Part shown: in pieces, positions 1-9,630 of the stretch | Position numbering within the stretch: the stretch's first letter is position 1 | How the letters are laid out: every line of letters begins with the position of its first letter | NCBI RefSeq assembly: GCF_014653575.1 | Contig: NZ_BNAQ01000005.1 | Location: forward strand, 62,001-126,000 | Direction: 5' to 3' | Source of the DNA: Sphingomonas glacialis | Lineage (GTDB): Bacteria; Pseudomonadota; Alphaproteobacteria; Sphingomonadales; Sphingomonadaceae | DNA: 64,000 nucleotides | Notes under the pieces: generated by a model | Database searches by the model: none | What the model saw: only the letters and a program-made list of their open reading frames with translations | What the model was told of the DNA's origin: nothing | Translations under genes and position numbers: made by a program

Positions 1-668
1 TGTGCGAGACCGTCGTGAAGACGGGCGCGCACCTCGGCATTGCGCTCGACGGCGATGCCGATCGGCTGATCGTGGTCGATGAAAAGGGCCATGTCGTCGA
101 TGGCGACCAGCTGATGGCGACGATCGCAAGTGGCTGGGCGCGCAGCGGGCGGTTGAAGAATGGCGGGCTGGTCGCGACGGTGATGTCGAACCTCGGGCTC
201 GAGCGGCACCTTGCGGCGCAGGGTATCGGCATGGTGCGCACGAGCGTGGGCGATCGCCACGTGCTCGAGGCGATGCGCGCGCAGGGGTACAATGTCGGCG
301 GCGAGCAGTCGGGGCACATCATCCTGTCGGATTATGCGACGACCGGCGATGGCTTGGTGGCGGCGCTGCAGATCCTCGCCGAGCTCGCCTGGGCGGGCGC
401 ACCGGCGAGCGAGCTGTTGCATCGCTTCGAGCCGCTGCCGCAATTGCTCAAGAACGTGCGCTTTGCGGGTGGCAAGCCGCTCGACGACGCGGCGGTCAAG
501 GCGGTGATCGCGCAGGCCGAGGTCGAGCTGAAGGGCAGGGGGCGGCTGGTGATCCGTCCGTCGGGCACCGAACCGGTGATCCGCGTGATGGCCGAAGGCG
601 ACGACCCCGCGCAGGTCGAAGCGGTGGTCGATCGGATCTGCGAAGCGGTGCGCGTCGCGGCTGGCTGA
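1..668 (+). CDS. glmM: Phosphoglucosamine mutase, C-terminal part (5' end outside window)
   Basis: GlmM interconverts glucosamine-6-phosphate and glucosamine-1-phosphate in the cytoplasm, supplying UDP-GlcNAc for peptidoglycan and lipopolysaccharide. The reading frame is already open at base 3, so the visible part is the C-terminal half of a protein usually near 445 residues; the N-terminal catalytic serine loop lies upstream. Visible motifs are the metal-binding loop DGDADRL near base 50, the sugar-binding GGEQSGH near base 298, and the C-terminal phosphate-binding [11 protein letters not shown] near base 555. The frame ends in TGA at 666-668 and a REP-like repeat follows. The family is clear; only the missing 5' end limits the call. 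Confidence 0.95.
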   Translation, partial: CETVVKTGAHLGIALDGDADRLIVVDEKGHVVDGDQLMATIASGWARSGRLKNGGLVATVMSNLGLERHLAAQGIGMVRTSVGDRHVLEAMRAQGYNVGGEQSGHIILSDYATTGDGLVAALQILAELAWAGAPASELLHRFEPLPQLLKNVRFAGGKPLDDAAVKAVIAQAEVELKGRGRLVIRPSGTEPVIRVMAEGDDPAQVEAVVDRICEAVRVAAG

Positions 669-689
669 AAGCTCTCCCCCGACTTTCTG

Positions 690-794
690 CTCCCCTCCCG
701 CTTGCGGGAGGGGCTGGGGGAGGGCAGTGCGGCATGCGATGCTGCCTCTTTGCTAGGCCAGCCCCTTCCCTAACCCCTCCCGCAAGCGGGGGGG
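690..794. repeat. Pair of REP-like inverted repeats between glmM and DUF1272 gene
   Basis: Two GC-rich palindromes built on CTCCCGC-TT/AA-GCGGGAG lie at about 690-725 and 758-794. They are inverted copies of each other, so each folds alone and the pair can fold together. The same core returns three times at 21045-21129. It follows the glmM stop and may act as a 3' mRNA stabiliser or weak terminator. No T-tract follows, so it is not called a terminator. Confidence 0.75.
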
Positions 795-826
795 TCAGGA
801 GAGGCCGAGGGGAAAAGGAAGACACG

Positions 827-1057
827 ATGCTCGAAATGCGCCCCGATTGCGAACGGTGCGGCACCGATTTCCCGGCCGATGAGGCGGGGGCTTTCATCTG
901 TTCGTTCGAATGCACCTTTTGCGCGCAATGCGCCGAAAAGGCCGACGACCGTTGCCCCAATTGCGGCGGCGAGCTGATGGATCGCCCCGCGCGCGTCGAT
1001 GATTTGCTCGAGCGGCACCCCGCATCGACCGTGCGGCGCTTCAAGCGGCCGCAATGA
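827..1057 (+). CDS. DUF1272 small zinc-ribbon-like protein
   Basis: A 76-residue protein starting [12 protein letters not shown]. Cysteine pairs in the pattern CERC, CSFEC, CAQC and CPNC suggest two zinc-binding knuckles. This pattern, with 'LEMRP.CE.C' at the N-terminus and 'CPNCGGEL' near the C-terminus, is what I recognise as the DUF1272 family; its function is unknown. The frame is open further upstream, but those residues come from the repeat at 690-794, and the ATG at 827 matches the family start. Its stop overlaps the thiD start by ATGA, so the two genes are probably translationally coupled. Confidence 0.8.
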   Translation: MLEMRPDCERCGTDFPADEAGAFICSFECTFCAQCAEKADDRCPNCGGELMDRPARVDDLLERHPASTVRRFKRPQ

Positions 1058-2286
1058 GCCGCGCTGCCACGCCGCGCATCCTGATCATCGCCGGTTCGGA
1101 TTCGGGCGGCGGCGCTGGGATCCAGGCCGACATCAAGACGGTGACGATGCTCGGCGGCCATGCGATGACCGCGATCACGGCGATCACCGCGCAGAATACG
1201 CTCGGCGTTCAGGCCGTGCTGCCAGTGCCGACCGACATGGTGATCGCGCAGATCGAATCGTGCGTGTCGGATATCGGCGTCGATGCGGTGAAGATCGGGA
1301 TGCTCGGTTCGGCGGCGACCGCGCATGGCGTGGCGGATCTGCTCGAGACGCTTGCGGTGCCGATCGTGTTCGATCCGGTGATGGTCGCGACGAGCGGTGC
1401 GGTGCTCGCCGATGCCGAAACGATCGCGGCGTTTGCGCGGTTGATGCGAATCGCGACGGTTACGACGCCGAACCTGCCCGAGCTGCGTGCGCTCGAGAAA
1501 TCCCTCTCCCAGCGGAAGGATGAGGGTGAGGCGCGCGGCTTATCGGGGGGTGGCCTTGACCCTTTCCACGCCTTCGGCGGGGACCCCGTCCCGTTCCCGC
1601 TGGGAGAGGGATCATTGCTGATCAAGGGCGGGCACGGGGAGGGAGTCGACATCGTCGATCGGCTGATTGATGCAGCAGGCGAAGTCGCGTCCTGGTCGGC
1701 TCCGCGGATCGACACGCACAGCACACACGGGACGGGTTGCACGCTGGCTTCGGCAATCGCGACCTTGCTCGCGCAAGGGCGGTCGCTCGAAGCGGCGGTG
1801 GCAGCGGCGCGGACCTTCGTTCGCCTCGCTCTGCGCGACGCGCCGGGTTTGGGTGGCGGGCATGGGCCGATGGGGCATCAGGCGGTGCGGCTCGACGTTG
1901 GGCCCGAAGCGCGGCTCAACCAAGTGACGCTCGGCATGACCGATCATGCGGCGTCGCGGGCGTTCTATGCGACGCTTGGGCTTACGCAGATCGTTGGCAC
2001 CGACGATGCGCATTACGCACGCTTCGAAGCCGCCGGCGGTGCGACGCTGTCGATCGAGCGTGACGCGGGCCCGACGGTTTTCTTCGAATGCAGCGATCTG
2101 GATGCTGAGGTCTTGCGGCTACAGGCTGCGGGGCTCGTCTTCGACCAGTTGCCGACCGACCAGCCGTGGCTCTGGCGCGAAGCGCGGCTGTGCGATCCCG
2201 CGGGCAATGCGGTCTGTCTCTACCAGGCTGGCGAGAACCGGCGCTATCCGCCATGGCGACTGCCTTATGCCAAGCCTCAAACATGA
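1054..2286 (+). CDS. thiD: HMP/HMP-phosphate kinase ThiD fused to a C-terminal VOC (glyoxalase-like) domain
   Basis: Residues 1 to about 275 are a ThiD kinase, which phosphorylates hydroxymethylpyrimidine (phosphate) for thiamine synthesis. Motifs are the N-terminal [16 protein letters not shown], the [11 protein letters not shown] strand, TPNLPEL, and the catalytic anion hole [13 protein letters not shown]. Residues about 289 to 402 form a separate glyoxalase/VOC-like unit ending in [14 protein letters not shown], unusual for ThiD, which normally stops near 270 residues. Between [12 protein letters not shown] and LLIKGGH, residues 150-187 come from an in-frame REP-like element (see repeat at 1501). 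The start overlaps the DUF1272 stop; rnhB starts inside the 3' end. Whether the VOC part is catalytic is unknown. Confidence 0.88.
   Translation: MSRAATPRILIIAGSDSGGGAGIQADIKTVTMLGGHAMTAITAITAQNTLGVQAVLPVPTDMVIAQIESCVSDIGVDAVKIGMLGSAATAHGVADLLETLAVPIVFDPVMVATSGAVLADAETIAAFARLMRIATVTTPNLPELRALEKSLSQRKDEGEARGLSGGGLDPFHAFGGDPVPFPLGEGSLLIKGGHGEGVDIVDRLIDAAGEVASWSAPRIDTHSTHGTGCTLASAIATLLAQGRSLEAAVAAARTFVRLALRDAPGLGGGHGPMGHQAVRLDVGPEARLNQVTLGMTDHAASRAFYATLGLTQIVGTDDAHYARFEAAGGATLSIERDAGPTVFFECSDLDAEVLRLQAAGLVFDQLPTDQPWLWREARLCDPAGNAVCLYQAGENRRYPPWRLPYAKPQT
1501..1613. repeat. REP-like element inserted in frame within thiD
   Basis: The DNA starts with CCCTCTCCCAGCGG and ends with the inverted CCGCTGGGAGAGGG. 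Its interior, CCACGCCTTCGGCG followed by CCCCGTCCCG, closely matches the intergenic copy at 22356-22425. The termini also match the copy at 24592-24735. It adds about 38 residues (150-187) rich in G, P and S to ThiD without a stop or frameshift. The position corresponds to a surface region between two conserved ThiD blocks, so the enzyme may tolerate it. Confidence 0.8.
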
Positions 2287-2890
2287 AAAGCTCTGTCTCG
2301 CGCCGGTCGCAGGCGTCGATGAGGCGGGGCGCGGGCCGCTTGCCGGGCCGGTGGTCGCGGCGGCGGTGATCCTGCCCGCCAAGGGTGTGCCGCGCGGGCT
2401 CAACGATTCGAAGAAGCTGCCGGCCAGCGAACGCGAGCGGCTCCACGACCGGCTGCGCGCCTGCGCGATCGTCGGGATCGGCATCGTCGAGGCTGACGAG
2501 ATCGACACGCTCAACATCTATTGGGCGACGATGAAGGCGATGACGCTCGCGGTCGAAGCGCTTGGCTGCGCGCCGGGGCATGTCCTGGTCGACGGCAACC
2601 GTCTCCCCAAATGGGGTTTCGCCGCGACGCCGATCGTCAAGGGCGATGCGATCAGCCTGTCGATCGCCGCCGCCTCGATCATCGCCAAGCATACCCGCGA
2701 CACGATCATGCTCGCACACGCCGAGGCGCATCCGCAGTACGGCTGGCATGCGAACAAGGGCTATGGCGCGCCCGACCACCTGCGTGCTTTGCGCGAACAT
2801 GGGCCGTGCGCGCTCCATCGGCGCAGTTTTCGCCCGGTCGCCGAAGCTTTCTTGCTTAACGAGTCTTCGGTGCCACACACCAGCGCTTGA
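2267..2890 (+). CDS. rnhB: Ribonuclease HII
   Basis: RNase HII cleaves the RNA strand of RNA-DNA hybrids and starts removal of single misincorporated ribonucleotides. The 207-residue protein has the family pattern GVDEAGRGPLAGP with catalytic Asp18 and Glu19, then LNDSKKL, HVLVDGN, and AAASIIAKHTRD carrying the remaining acidic residues. The length is normal. The ATG at 2267 lies 20 bases inside the 3' end of thiD, suggesting translational coupling in a DUF1272-thiD-rnhB operon. A further 5' extension is open but would read through thiD in another frame and is not supported. Confidence 0.93.
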   Translation: MPSLKHEKLCLAPVAGVDEAGRGPLAGPVVAAAVILPAKGVPRGLNDSKKLPASERERLHDRLRACAIVGIGIVEADEIDTLNIYWATMKAMTLAVEALGCAPGHVLVDGNRLPKWGFAATPIVKGDAISLSIAAASIIAKHTRDTIMLAHAEAHPQYGWHANKGYGAPDHLRALREHGPCALHRRSFRPVAEAFLLNESSVPHTSA

Positions 2891-2902
2891 GCCTGTGGAT
2901 AA

Positions 2903-4171
<1,269 letters not shown>

Positions 4172-4172
4172 G

Positions 4173-4282
4173 CGTCGCCCCGGCGTAGGCCGGGGCCGCC
4201 AGGCAGTTGCGCGCGACAGAGGTTTCGCGTCAACAGGGGTTTCGCGTCAAACGCAGCGGCCCCGGCCTCCGCCGGGGCGACG
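4173..4282. repeat. Inverted-repeat element between ccrM and folP
   Basis: The arm CGTCGCCCCGGCGTAGGCCG at 4174 is repeated in reverse at 4256-4282 (GCGGCCCCGGCCTCCGCCGG...). Between the arms lies a short direct repeat, GGTTTCGCGTCAA, present twice (about 4221 and 4239). The element fills the whole ccrM-folP gap and ends just before the folP start codon at 4292. Confidence 0.75.
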
Positions 4283-4291
4283 GGATGATCT

Positions 4292-5353
4292 ATGAGCAGT
4301 CTCCACCTCCGCCCGATCCAGTTCGTCGACACGCCGGTCGACCGCGACGGCGAGGTCGCGCGGCTGGCCGGCGGGATGCTGTGGTTCTCGGCCTATGAGG
4401 TGATCGAGGACGGGCATCGCCGGACGGTGCCGATCGCCGATCTCGCCACGCTGCTGCGCGACGACCGCGCGGCGCGGCTGCACGCAGCGATTATCGCCCC
4501 GCGCGCCGCGCTCACGCTCGGCGAGCGGACGCTCCGGTTCGATCAGCCGTCGGTGTGCGGCATCCTCAACGTGACGCCCGACAGTTTCTCCGATGGCGGA
4601 AGCGTGTCGGATGATCCTGCAGCAGCAGCGAGCGCCGGTGTCGCGATGGCGGCGGCGGGGGCGGCGCTGATCGACGTCGGCGGCGAATCGACACGGCCGG
4701 GCGCGGCGACGGTGTGGGAGGGCGACGAAATCGCGCGCGTCGTGCCCGTGATCGAACGACTCGCGCGCGCGGGTACGCTGGTTTCGATCGACACGCGCAA
4801 GGCCGCAGTAATGGAGGCGGCGCTCGCGGCGGGGGCGGCGATCGTCAATGATGTTGCGGCATTGCTGTGGGATGATCGCGCGCTCGACGTCGTCGCCAAG
4901 GCGGGGTGTCCGGTGGTGCTGATGCACTCGCCCGATCCGGCCAAGGGACCGCATGGCGGGCAGGGCTATCGCGATGTCGTGGTCGAGGTGTTCGACTGGC
5001 TCGAGGCGCGGATTGCCGCGGCGGTGGCGGGCGGGGTCGCGCGGTCGCGGATCATCGTCGATCCGGGCGTGGGCTTTGGCAAATCGCTCGCCGATAATCT
5101 GGCGCTGATGAATGCGCTGACCATCTTTCACGGGCTCGGCTGTCCGATCCTGCTCGGCGCGAGCCGCAAACGCATGATCGGAGCTTTGTCGAACGAAGCA
5201 CCGGCAACCGAGCGGCTGGGGGGATCGGTTGCGCTCGCGCTGACGGGGGTTATGGCGGGCGCGCAGCTGCTGCGCGTCCACGATGTACCCGAAACCGTCC
5301 AGGCGATGCGGGTATGGCGCGGTCTTCGCGACCGCGCCCTGGTCGGGCGGTAG
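4292..5353 (+). CDS. folP: Dihydropteroate synthase with an N-terminal extension
   Basis: FolP joins p-aminobenzoate to hydroxymethyl-dihydropterin pyrophosphate in folate synthesis and is the sulfonamide target. The core starts near residue 88 with GILNVTPDSFSDGG, followed by IDVGGESTRPGA, VSIDTRKAAV, NDVAAL, DPGVGFGKS and the C-terminal LLGASRKRMIG. All active-site blocks are present. The first 85 or so residues precede the usual start of the 270-280 residue enzyme and lack a recognised domain; similar extensions occur in other alphaproteobacteria as far as I recall. The ATG at 4292 directly follows a repeat element. The stop codon lies in a palindrome that probably terminates transcription. 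Confidence 0.92.
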   Translation: MSSLHLRPIQFVDTPVDRDGEVARLAGGMLWFSAYEVIEDGHRRTVPIADLATLLRDDRAARLHAAIIAPRAALTLGERTLRFDQPSVCGILNVTPDSFSDGGSVSDDPAAAASAGVAMAAAGAALIDVGGESTRPGAATVWEGDEIARVVPVIERLARAGTLVSIDTRKAAVMEAALAAGAAIVNDVAALLWDDRALDVVAKAGCPVVLMHSPDPAKGPHGGQGYRDVVVEVFDWLEARIAAAVAGGVARSRIIVDPGVGFGKSLADNLALMNALTIFHGLGCPILLGASRKRMIGALSNEAPATERLGGSVALALTGVMAGAQLLRVHDVPETVQAMRVWRGLRDRALVGR

Positions 5354-5365
5354 CCTCAGGCTACC
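5349..5365. terminator. Compact palindrome between convergent folP and glycine-zipper gene
   Basis: GGTAGCC-TCA-GGCTACC is a perfect 7-bp stem with a 3-base loop. It includes the folP stop TAG and lies 12 bases from the stop of the convergent minus-strand gene. The position suggests a shared bidirectional terminator, but neither side has a T-tract. Confidence 0.4.
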
Positions 5366-5377
5366 ACCCGGATCCGA

Positions 5378-5752
5378 TCAGCACCCGTTCTTGCGGTTCT
5401 GGGCGGCGTCATGACGTTTGTCGAGCGTCCTGCCGAGCAGCGCGCCGCCGACGCCGCCAGCGACCGTCCCGAGCAAACCGCCACCGAGGACGTTCCCCGC
5501 AACCGCACCGCCAACGCCGCCGGCAACCGCGCCGGTCGTGCCGCTGCTGCGCTTGCAGGGGTAGTAGCGGCCATCCTGGCCACGATAGGTGCGCTTGTCG
5601 CGGCGGTCATCGTCGCGACGGTCATAGCGACGATCGTCGTCGCGACGATCGTACCGACGGTCGTCGTAGCTCTGCGCGGACGCGGCGACAGGTGCCATGC
5701 TGGGGACGAGGGTGGCAGCGGTCAGCGCTGCGAGGATCAGTTTGTTACGCAT
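5378..5752 (-). CDS. Secreted glycine-zipper (17 kDa antigen-like) envelope protein
   Basis: A 124-residue protein with an N-terminal signal peptide ([20 protein letters not shown], cleaved near ASA-QS). A charged repeat region follows, with [10 protein letters not shown] units around residues 30-50. Then comes [20 protein letters not shown] and two glycine-zipper segments rich in GGVGGAVAG and GGVGGALLG, typical of the glycine-zipper 2TM family that inserts into or packs against the outer membrane. It closely resembles the protein at 17482-18030 in the YRG-D-RYY-CKR-GTTG block. Its precise role is unknown; envelope structure or stability is likely. Confidence 0.8.
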   Translation of the reverse strand: MRNKLILAALTAATLVPSMAPVAASAQSYDDRRYDRRDDDRRYDRRDDDRRDKRTYRGQDGRYYPCKRSSGTTGAVAGGVGGAVAGNVLGGGLLGTVAGGVGGALLGRTLDKRHDAAQNRKNGC

Positions 5753-5848
5753 GAGAATACATACTCCTTTGCCGTACCAACTCTCTGAGGCGCGGGTGTG
5801 TCCGTAGCGGGACGAAATTTGCGACGAATCGTTGTGGCGAAAGGCAGG

Positions 5849-7273
<1,425 letters not shown>

Positions 7274-7365
7274 GCGTCCATCCCATTCGTGTCAAATCCA
7301 GTGCAAAGCATACCGTGAAGGTGTGAAAGCGCCCTTAAACGCCCCGCCATGGGACGCGCGGGACA

Positions 7366-7393
7366 CAAACGCGCGTTTGGCAATGCGAATGCG
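7366..7393 (+). promoter_or_regulatory. 14-bp palindrome overlapping a sigma-54-like promoter motif
   Basis: CAAACGCGCGTTTG (7366-7379) is a perfect palindrome. It overlaps TTGGCAATGCGAATGCG (7377-7393), which has the sigma-54 core GG-N10-GC and matches most of the TTGGCA half. It lies about 80 bases before the cox subunit IV/pnt genes and next to a divergent sigma-54 activator. A GG-N10-GC match can arise by chance in GC-rich DNA, so this stays a candidate. Confidence 0.35.
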
Positions 7394-7473
7394 CGGGGGT
7401 TGAGGCGCAGGCGTGTGCAAGCTAAGCACAAGGACGAACCGGGGGACTACCCCGTCTTGCAGGGGATGGAACG

Positions 7474-7602
7474 ATGGCTGCCGAGAATGACATGCAGGTC
7501 CACCGCGCGACCTATGACAAGGTCATGAGCGTCATGAAATATGGCGCGGTCGCGGTCTTCATCATCGCTTTCGTGGTGGTGTGGCTGGTTTCGGGCAAGT
7601 AG
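7474..7602 (+). CDS. Small aa3-type cytochrome c oxidase subunit IV-like membrane peptide
   Basis: A 42-residue protein, MAAENDMQVHRATYDKVMSV and onward, ending WLVSGK. It has a short polar N-terminus and one transmembrane helix (YGAVAVFIIAFVVVWLV). This layout, with H..TY..V...K before the helix, matches the bacterial aa3-type oxidase subunit IV family, small single-helix partners of cytochrome oxidase. Its stop is one base from the pntAA start, so the two are probably cotranscribed. The role here could be with the oxidase or with the transhydrogenase; only the family resemblance is seen. Confidence 0.75.
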   Translation: MAAENDMQVHRATYDKVMSVMKYGAVAVFIIAFVVVWLVSGK

Positions 7603-7603
7603 C

Positions 7604-8725
7604 ATGAAGATTGCCGTCCTCCGCGAAACCGTCGAGGGCGAGCGCCGCGTTGCCGCGACCCCAGAAACGGTCAAGAAATTCTTGGCGCTCGGCGCGACCG
7701 TCGCCGTCGAGATCGGCGCGGGCGCGACCGCGTCGATCGCAGATGCCGATTATACGGCGGTTGGCGCGACCGTCGCTGATCGCGCGGCGACGCTCGCGGG
7801 GGCCGAGATCGTGCTTGGCGTGCAGGGGCCGTCGGCCGATGCGCTGGCGGGCGTGGCGCCGGGCGCCTGGCTCGTCGCCGGGCTCAACCCGTTTGCCGAC
7901 CGCGCGCGGATCGACGGCTATGCCGCCGCCGGGCTCGAAGCGCTCGCGATGGAGTTCATGCCGCGCATCACGCGCGCGCAGTCGATGGATATCCTGTCGT
8001 CGCAGTCGAACCTCGCCGGGTATAAGGCGGTGCTCGACGCCGCGGGCGTCTATGGCCGCGCCTTCCCGATGATGATGACCGCGGCGGGCACCGTGTCGGC
8101 CGCGCGGGTGTTCGTGATGGGCGTCGGCGTCGCCGGCCTGCAGGCGATCGCCACCGCGCGGCGCTTGGGCGCGCAGGTCTCGGCGACCGATGTGCGCTCG
8201 GCGACCAAGGAGCAGATCCAGTCGCTCGGCGCCAAGCCGATCTTCGTCGAGAACGTCGCCGGCATCGAGGGCGAGGGCTCGGGCGGCTATGCCGGCGAGA
8301 TGAGCCCCGAATATCAGGCGGCGCAGGCCGAACTGGTCTCCGGCCATATCGCCAAGCAGGATATCGTCATCACCACGGCGTTGATCCCGGGGCGCCCCGC
8401 GCCACGGCTGATCTCGGCGGCACAGGTGGCAAGCATGAAGCCGGGTTCGGTGATCGTCGATCTCGCGGTCGAGGCGGGCGGCAATGTCGAGGGCGCGGTT
8501 GCGGGCGAGGTGGTCGTGGTCAACGGCGTGTCGATCGTCGGCTATCGCAACGTGGCGTCGCGGCTTGCGGCCGATGCGTCGGCGCTGTTCTCGCGTAACC
8601 TGTACAATTTCCTCAATGCCTTCTGGGACAAGGAGGCCGGCAAGCCCGTGCTCGACACCGAGATCGGCGATGCGATCCGGCTGACGCAGGGTGGCAAGGT
8701 CGTCAACGCGCGGTTGCTGGGATGA
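7604..8725 (+). CDS. pntAA: Proton-translocating NAD(P) transhydrogenase, alpha subunit part 1
   Basis: The soluble NAD(H)-binding subunit of the membrane transhydrogenase, which uses the proton gradient to make NADPH from NADH. The 373-residue protein begins MKIAVLRETVEGERRVAATP, typical of the alanine dehydrogenase/PntA family. It has the RQD-loop equivalent SMDILSSQSNLAGYKAV, a Rossmann nucleotide site VFVMGVGVAGLQAIATARRLG and VIVDLAVEAGGNVEG. The ATG at 7604 follows the cox IV-like gene by one base. The membrane part of alpha (pntAB) and beta (pntB) follow, but only after an intervening hicAB pair, an unusual break in this operon. Confidence 0.95.
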   Translation: MKIAVLRETVEGERRVAATPETVKKFLALGATVAVEIGAGATASIADADYTAVGATVADRAATLAGAEIVLGVQGPSADALAGVAPGAWLVAGLNPFADRARIDGYAAAGLEALAMEFMPRITRAQSMDILSSQSNLAGYKAVLDAAGVYGRAFPMMMTAAGTVSAARVFVMGVGVAGLQAIATARRLGAQVSATDVRSATKEQIQSLGAKPIFVENVAGIEGEGSGGYAGEMSPEYQAAQAELVSGHIAKQDIVITTALIPGRPAPRLISAAQVASMKPGSVIVDLAVEAGGNVEGAVAGEVVVVNGVSIVGYRNVASRLAADASALFSRNLYNFLNAFWDKEAGKPVLDTEIGDAIRLTQGGKVVNARLLG

Positions 8726-8734
8726 TGCCCGGCC

Positions 8735-8983
8735 GTGGCCAATGCCGACAAACTCCTCGAGCGCATGCGCGCCAACCCGCGCGATTGGCGGATCGAGGAT
8801 GTGGCGGCGCTGTGCGACGGGTTCGGGATCGCTTGCACGCCACCGCGCAAGGGGTCACATTCTAAGGTGAAGCATGTCGAGCGACCCGAAATCCTGACGA
8901 TCCCGGCGCATCGGCCGATCAAGCCGATCTACATTCGGGAGCTCGTACGGTTCGTCGACGCAGTGCAGGGATTACGGAGATGA
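8735..8983 (+). CDS. hicA: HicA-like mRNA interferase toxin
   Basis: An 82-residue protein with a GTG start at 8735. It carries the HicA signature RKGSHSKVKH, with the presumed catalytic His42, followed by EILTIPAHRPIKPIYIREL, the usual HicA C-terminal strand and helix. HicA toxins cleave mRNA and are neutralised by HicB. The gene overlaps hicB by ATGA. It sits 9 bases after pntAA and so is expected to be cotranscribed with the transhydrogenase genes. The order toxin then antitoxin is normal for hicAB. Confidence 0.8.
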   Translation: MANADKLLERMRANPRDWRIEDVAALCDGFGIACTPPRKGSHSKVKHVERPEILTIPAHRPIKPIYIRELVRFVDAVQGLRR

Positions 8984-9195
8984 ATCCGTTCGATTACGAA
9001 GTCGACATCCTGCCGCTCTCCGCCGCGGATGGCGGCGGCTATACTGCGGTTGCCCCGGAACTTCCGGGCTGCCGTTCCGACGGCGAGACCCCGCAAGAGG
9101 CGCTCGACAATATCTACGACGCGATCGGGTGCTGGATCGAGGCGGCGCGGGAAATGGGGCGTCCCGTCCCGCAACCCCGCCGCGCCGCCGCCTGA
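8980..9195 (+). CDS. hicB: HicB-like antitoxin (short form)
   Basis: A 71-residue protein with the HicB partial RNase H fold: FDYEVDILPLS, GGGYTAVAPELPGCRSDGET, then PQEALDNIYDAIGCWIEAA. The 'A.PELPGC.S.G.T..EAL.N' block is the family hallmark. It lacks a C-terminal DNA-binding domain, as in short HicB proteins, so autoregulation through direct DNA binding is not evident. It overlaps hicA and lies 18 bases before pntAB, inside the transhydrogenase gene group. Confidence 0.82.
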   Translation: MNPFDYEVDILPLSAADGGGYTAVAPELPGCRSDGETPQEALDNIYDAIGCWIEAAREMGRPVPQPRRAAA

Positions 9196-9213
9196 CCGAC
9201 TGGGGGACTGACT

Positions 9214-9522
9214 ATGGATTTCATCTCGATTCTCTCGATCTTCGTGATGGCCTGTTTCGTCGGCTATTACGTCGTCTGGTCGGTCACGCCGGCGCTCCAC
9301 ACGCCGCTGATGGCGGTGACCAATGCCATCTCCTCGGTGATCATCGTCGGCGCGCTGATTGCGGCTGCTGCAGCCGGTATCGGCGGCGGCGGGGCGACGT
9401 CGAAATGGCTCGGGCTGCTTGCCGTCGTGCTGGCGAGCGTCAACATCTTCGGCGGCTTTGCGGTCACTGCGCGGATGCTGGCGATGTACAAGAAGAAGGC
9501 GCCGGCGGCGGCGAAACAGTAA
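9214..9522 (+). CDS. pntAB: NAD(P) transhydrogenase, alpha subunit part 2 (membrane)
   Basis: A 102-residue membrane subunit starting [20 protein letters not shown]. It has three or four hydrophobic helices and the conserved block [20 protein letters not shown], where a histidine and asparagine line the proton path. The C-terminus [16 protein letters not shown] matches the family. It forms the proton channel with the N-terminal helices of PntB. It is separated from its usual neighbour pntAA by hicAB, and from pntB by a repeat element at 9527-9612. Confidence 0.93.
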   Translation: MDFISILSIFVMACFVGYYVVWSVTPALHTPLMAVTNAISSVIIVGALIAAAAAGIGGGGATSKWLGLLAVVLASVNIFGGFAVTARMLAMYKKKAPAAAKQ

Positions 9523-9526
9523 TTTC

Positions 9527-9612
9527 GTCACCTCGGCCTTGTGCCGGGGTCCACTCATCCACTGACGCTGGGGCAAATGGCGCGGTGGACCCCGGAACAG
9601 GTCCGGGGTGAC
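9527..9612. repeat. Inverted-repeat element between pntAB and pntB
   Basis: The outer arms GTCACC...GGGGTCCAC (about 9527-9553) and GTGGACCCC...GGGGTGAC (9584-9612) are inverted copies. The right arm also folds on itself through CCCCGGAACAGGTCCGGGG. The reading frame of pntB is open across it, but that appears to be chance. The pntB start codon follows 18 bases later. Confidence 0.75.
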
Positions 9613-9630
9613 GGTAAGGGGTTCGAACAC

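Noticed and set aside
690..794. Short-spaced palindromes considered as a CRISPR array
   Set aside because: There are only two inverted units, no regular spacers and no cas genes. The same core recurs at 21045-21129 as REP-like repeats.
9541..9630. A longer N-terminus for PntB starting at 9541
   Set aside because: The extra 30 codons are the translated inverted-repeat element, and PntB relatives begin at the hydrophobic region after 9631.
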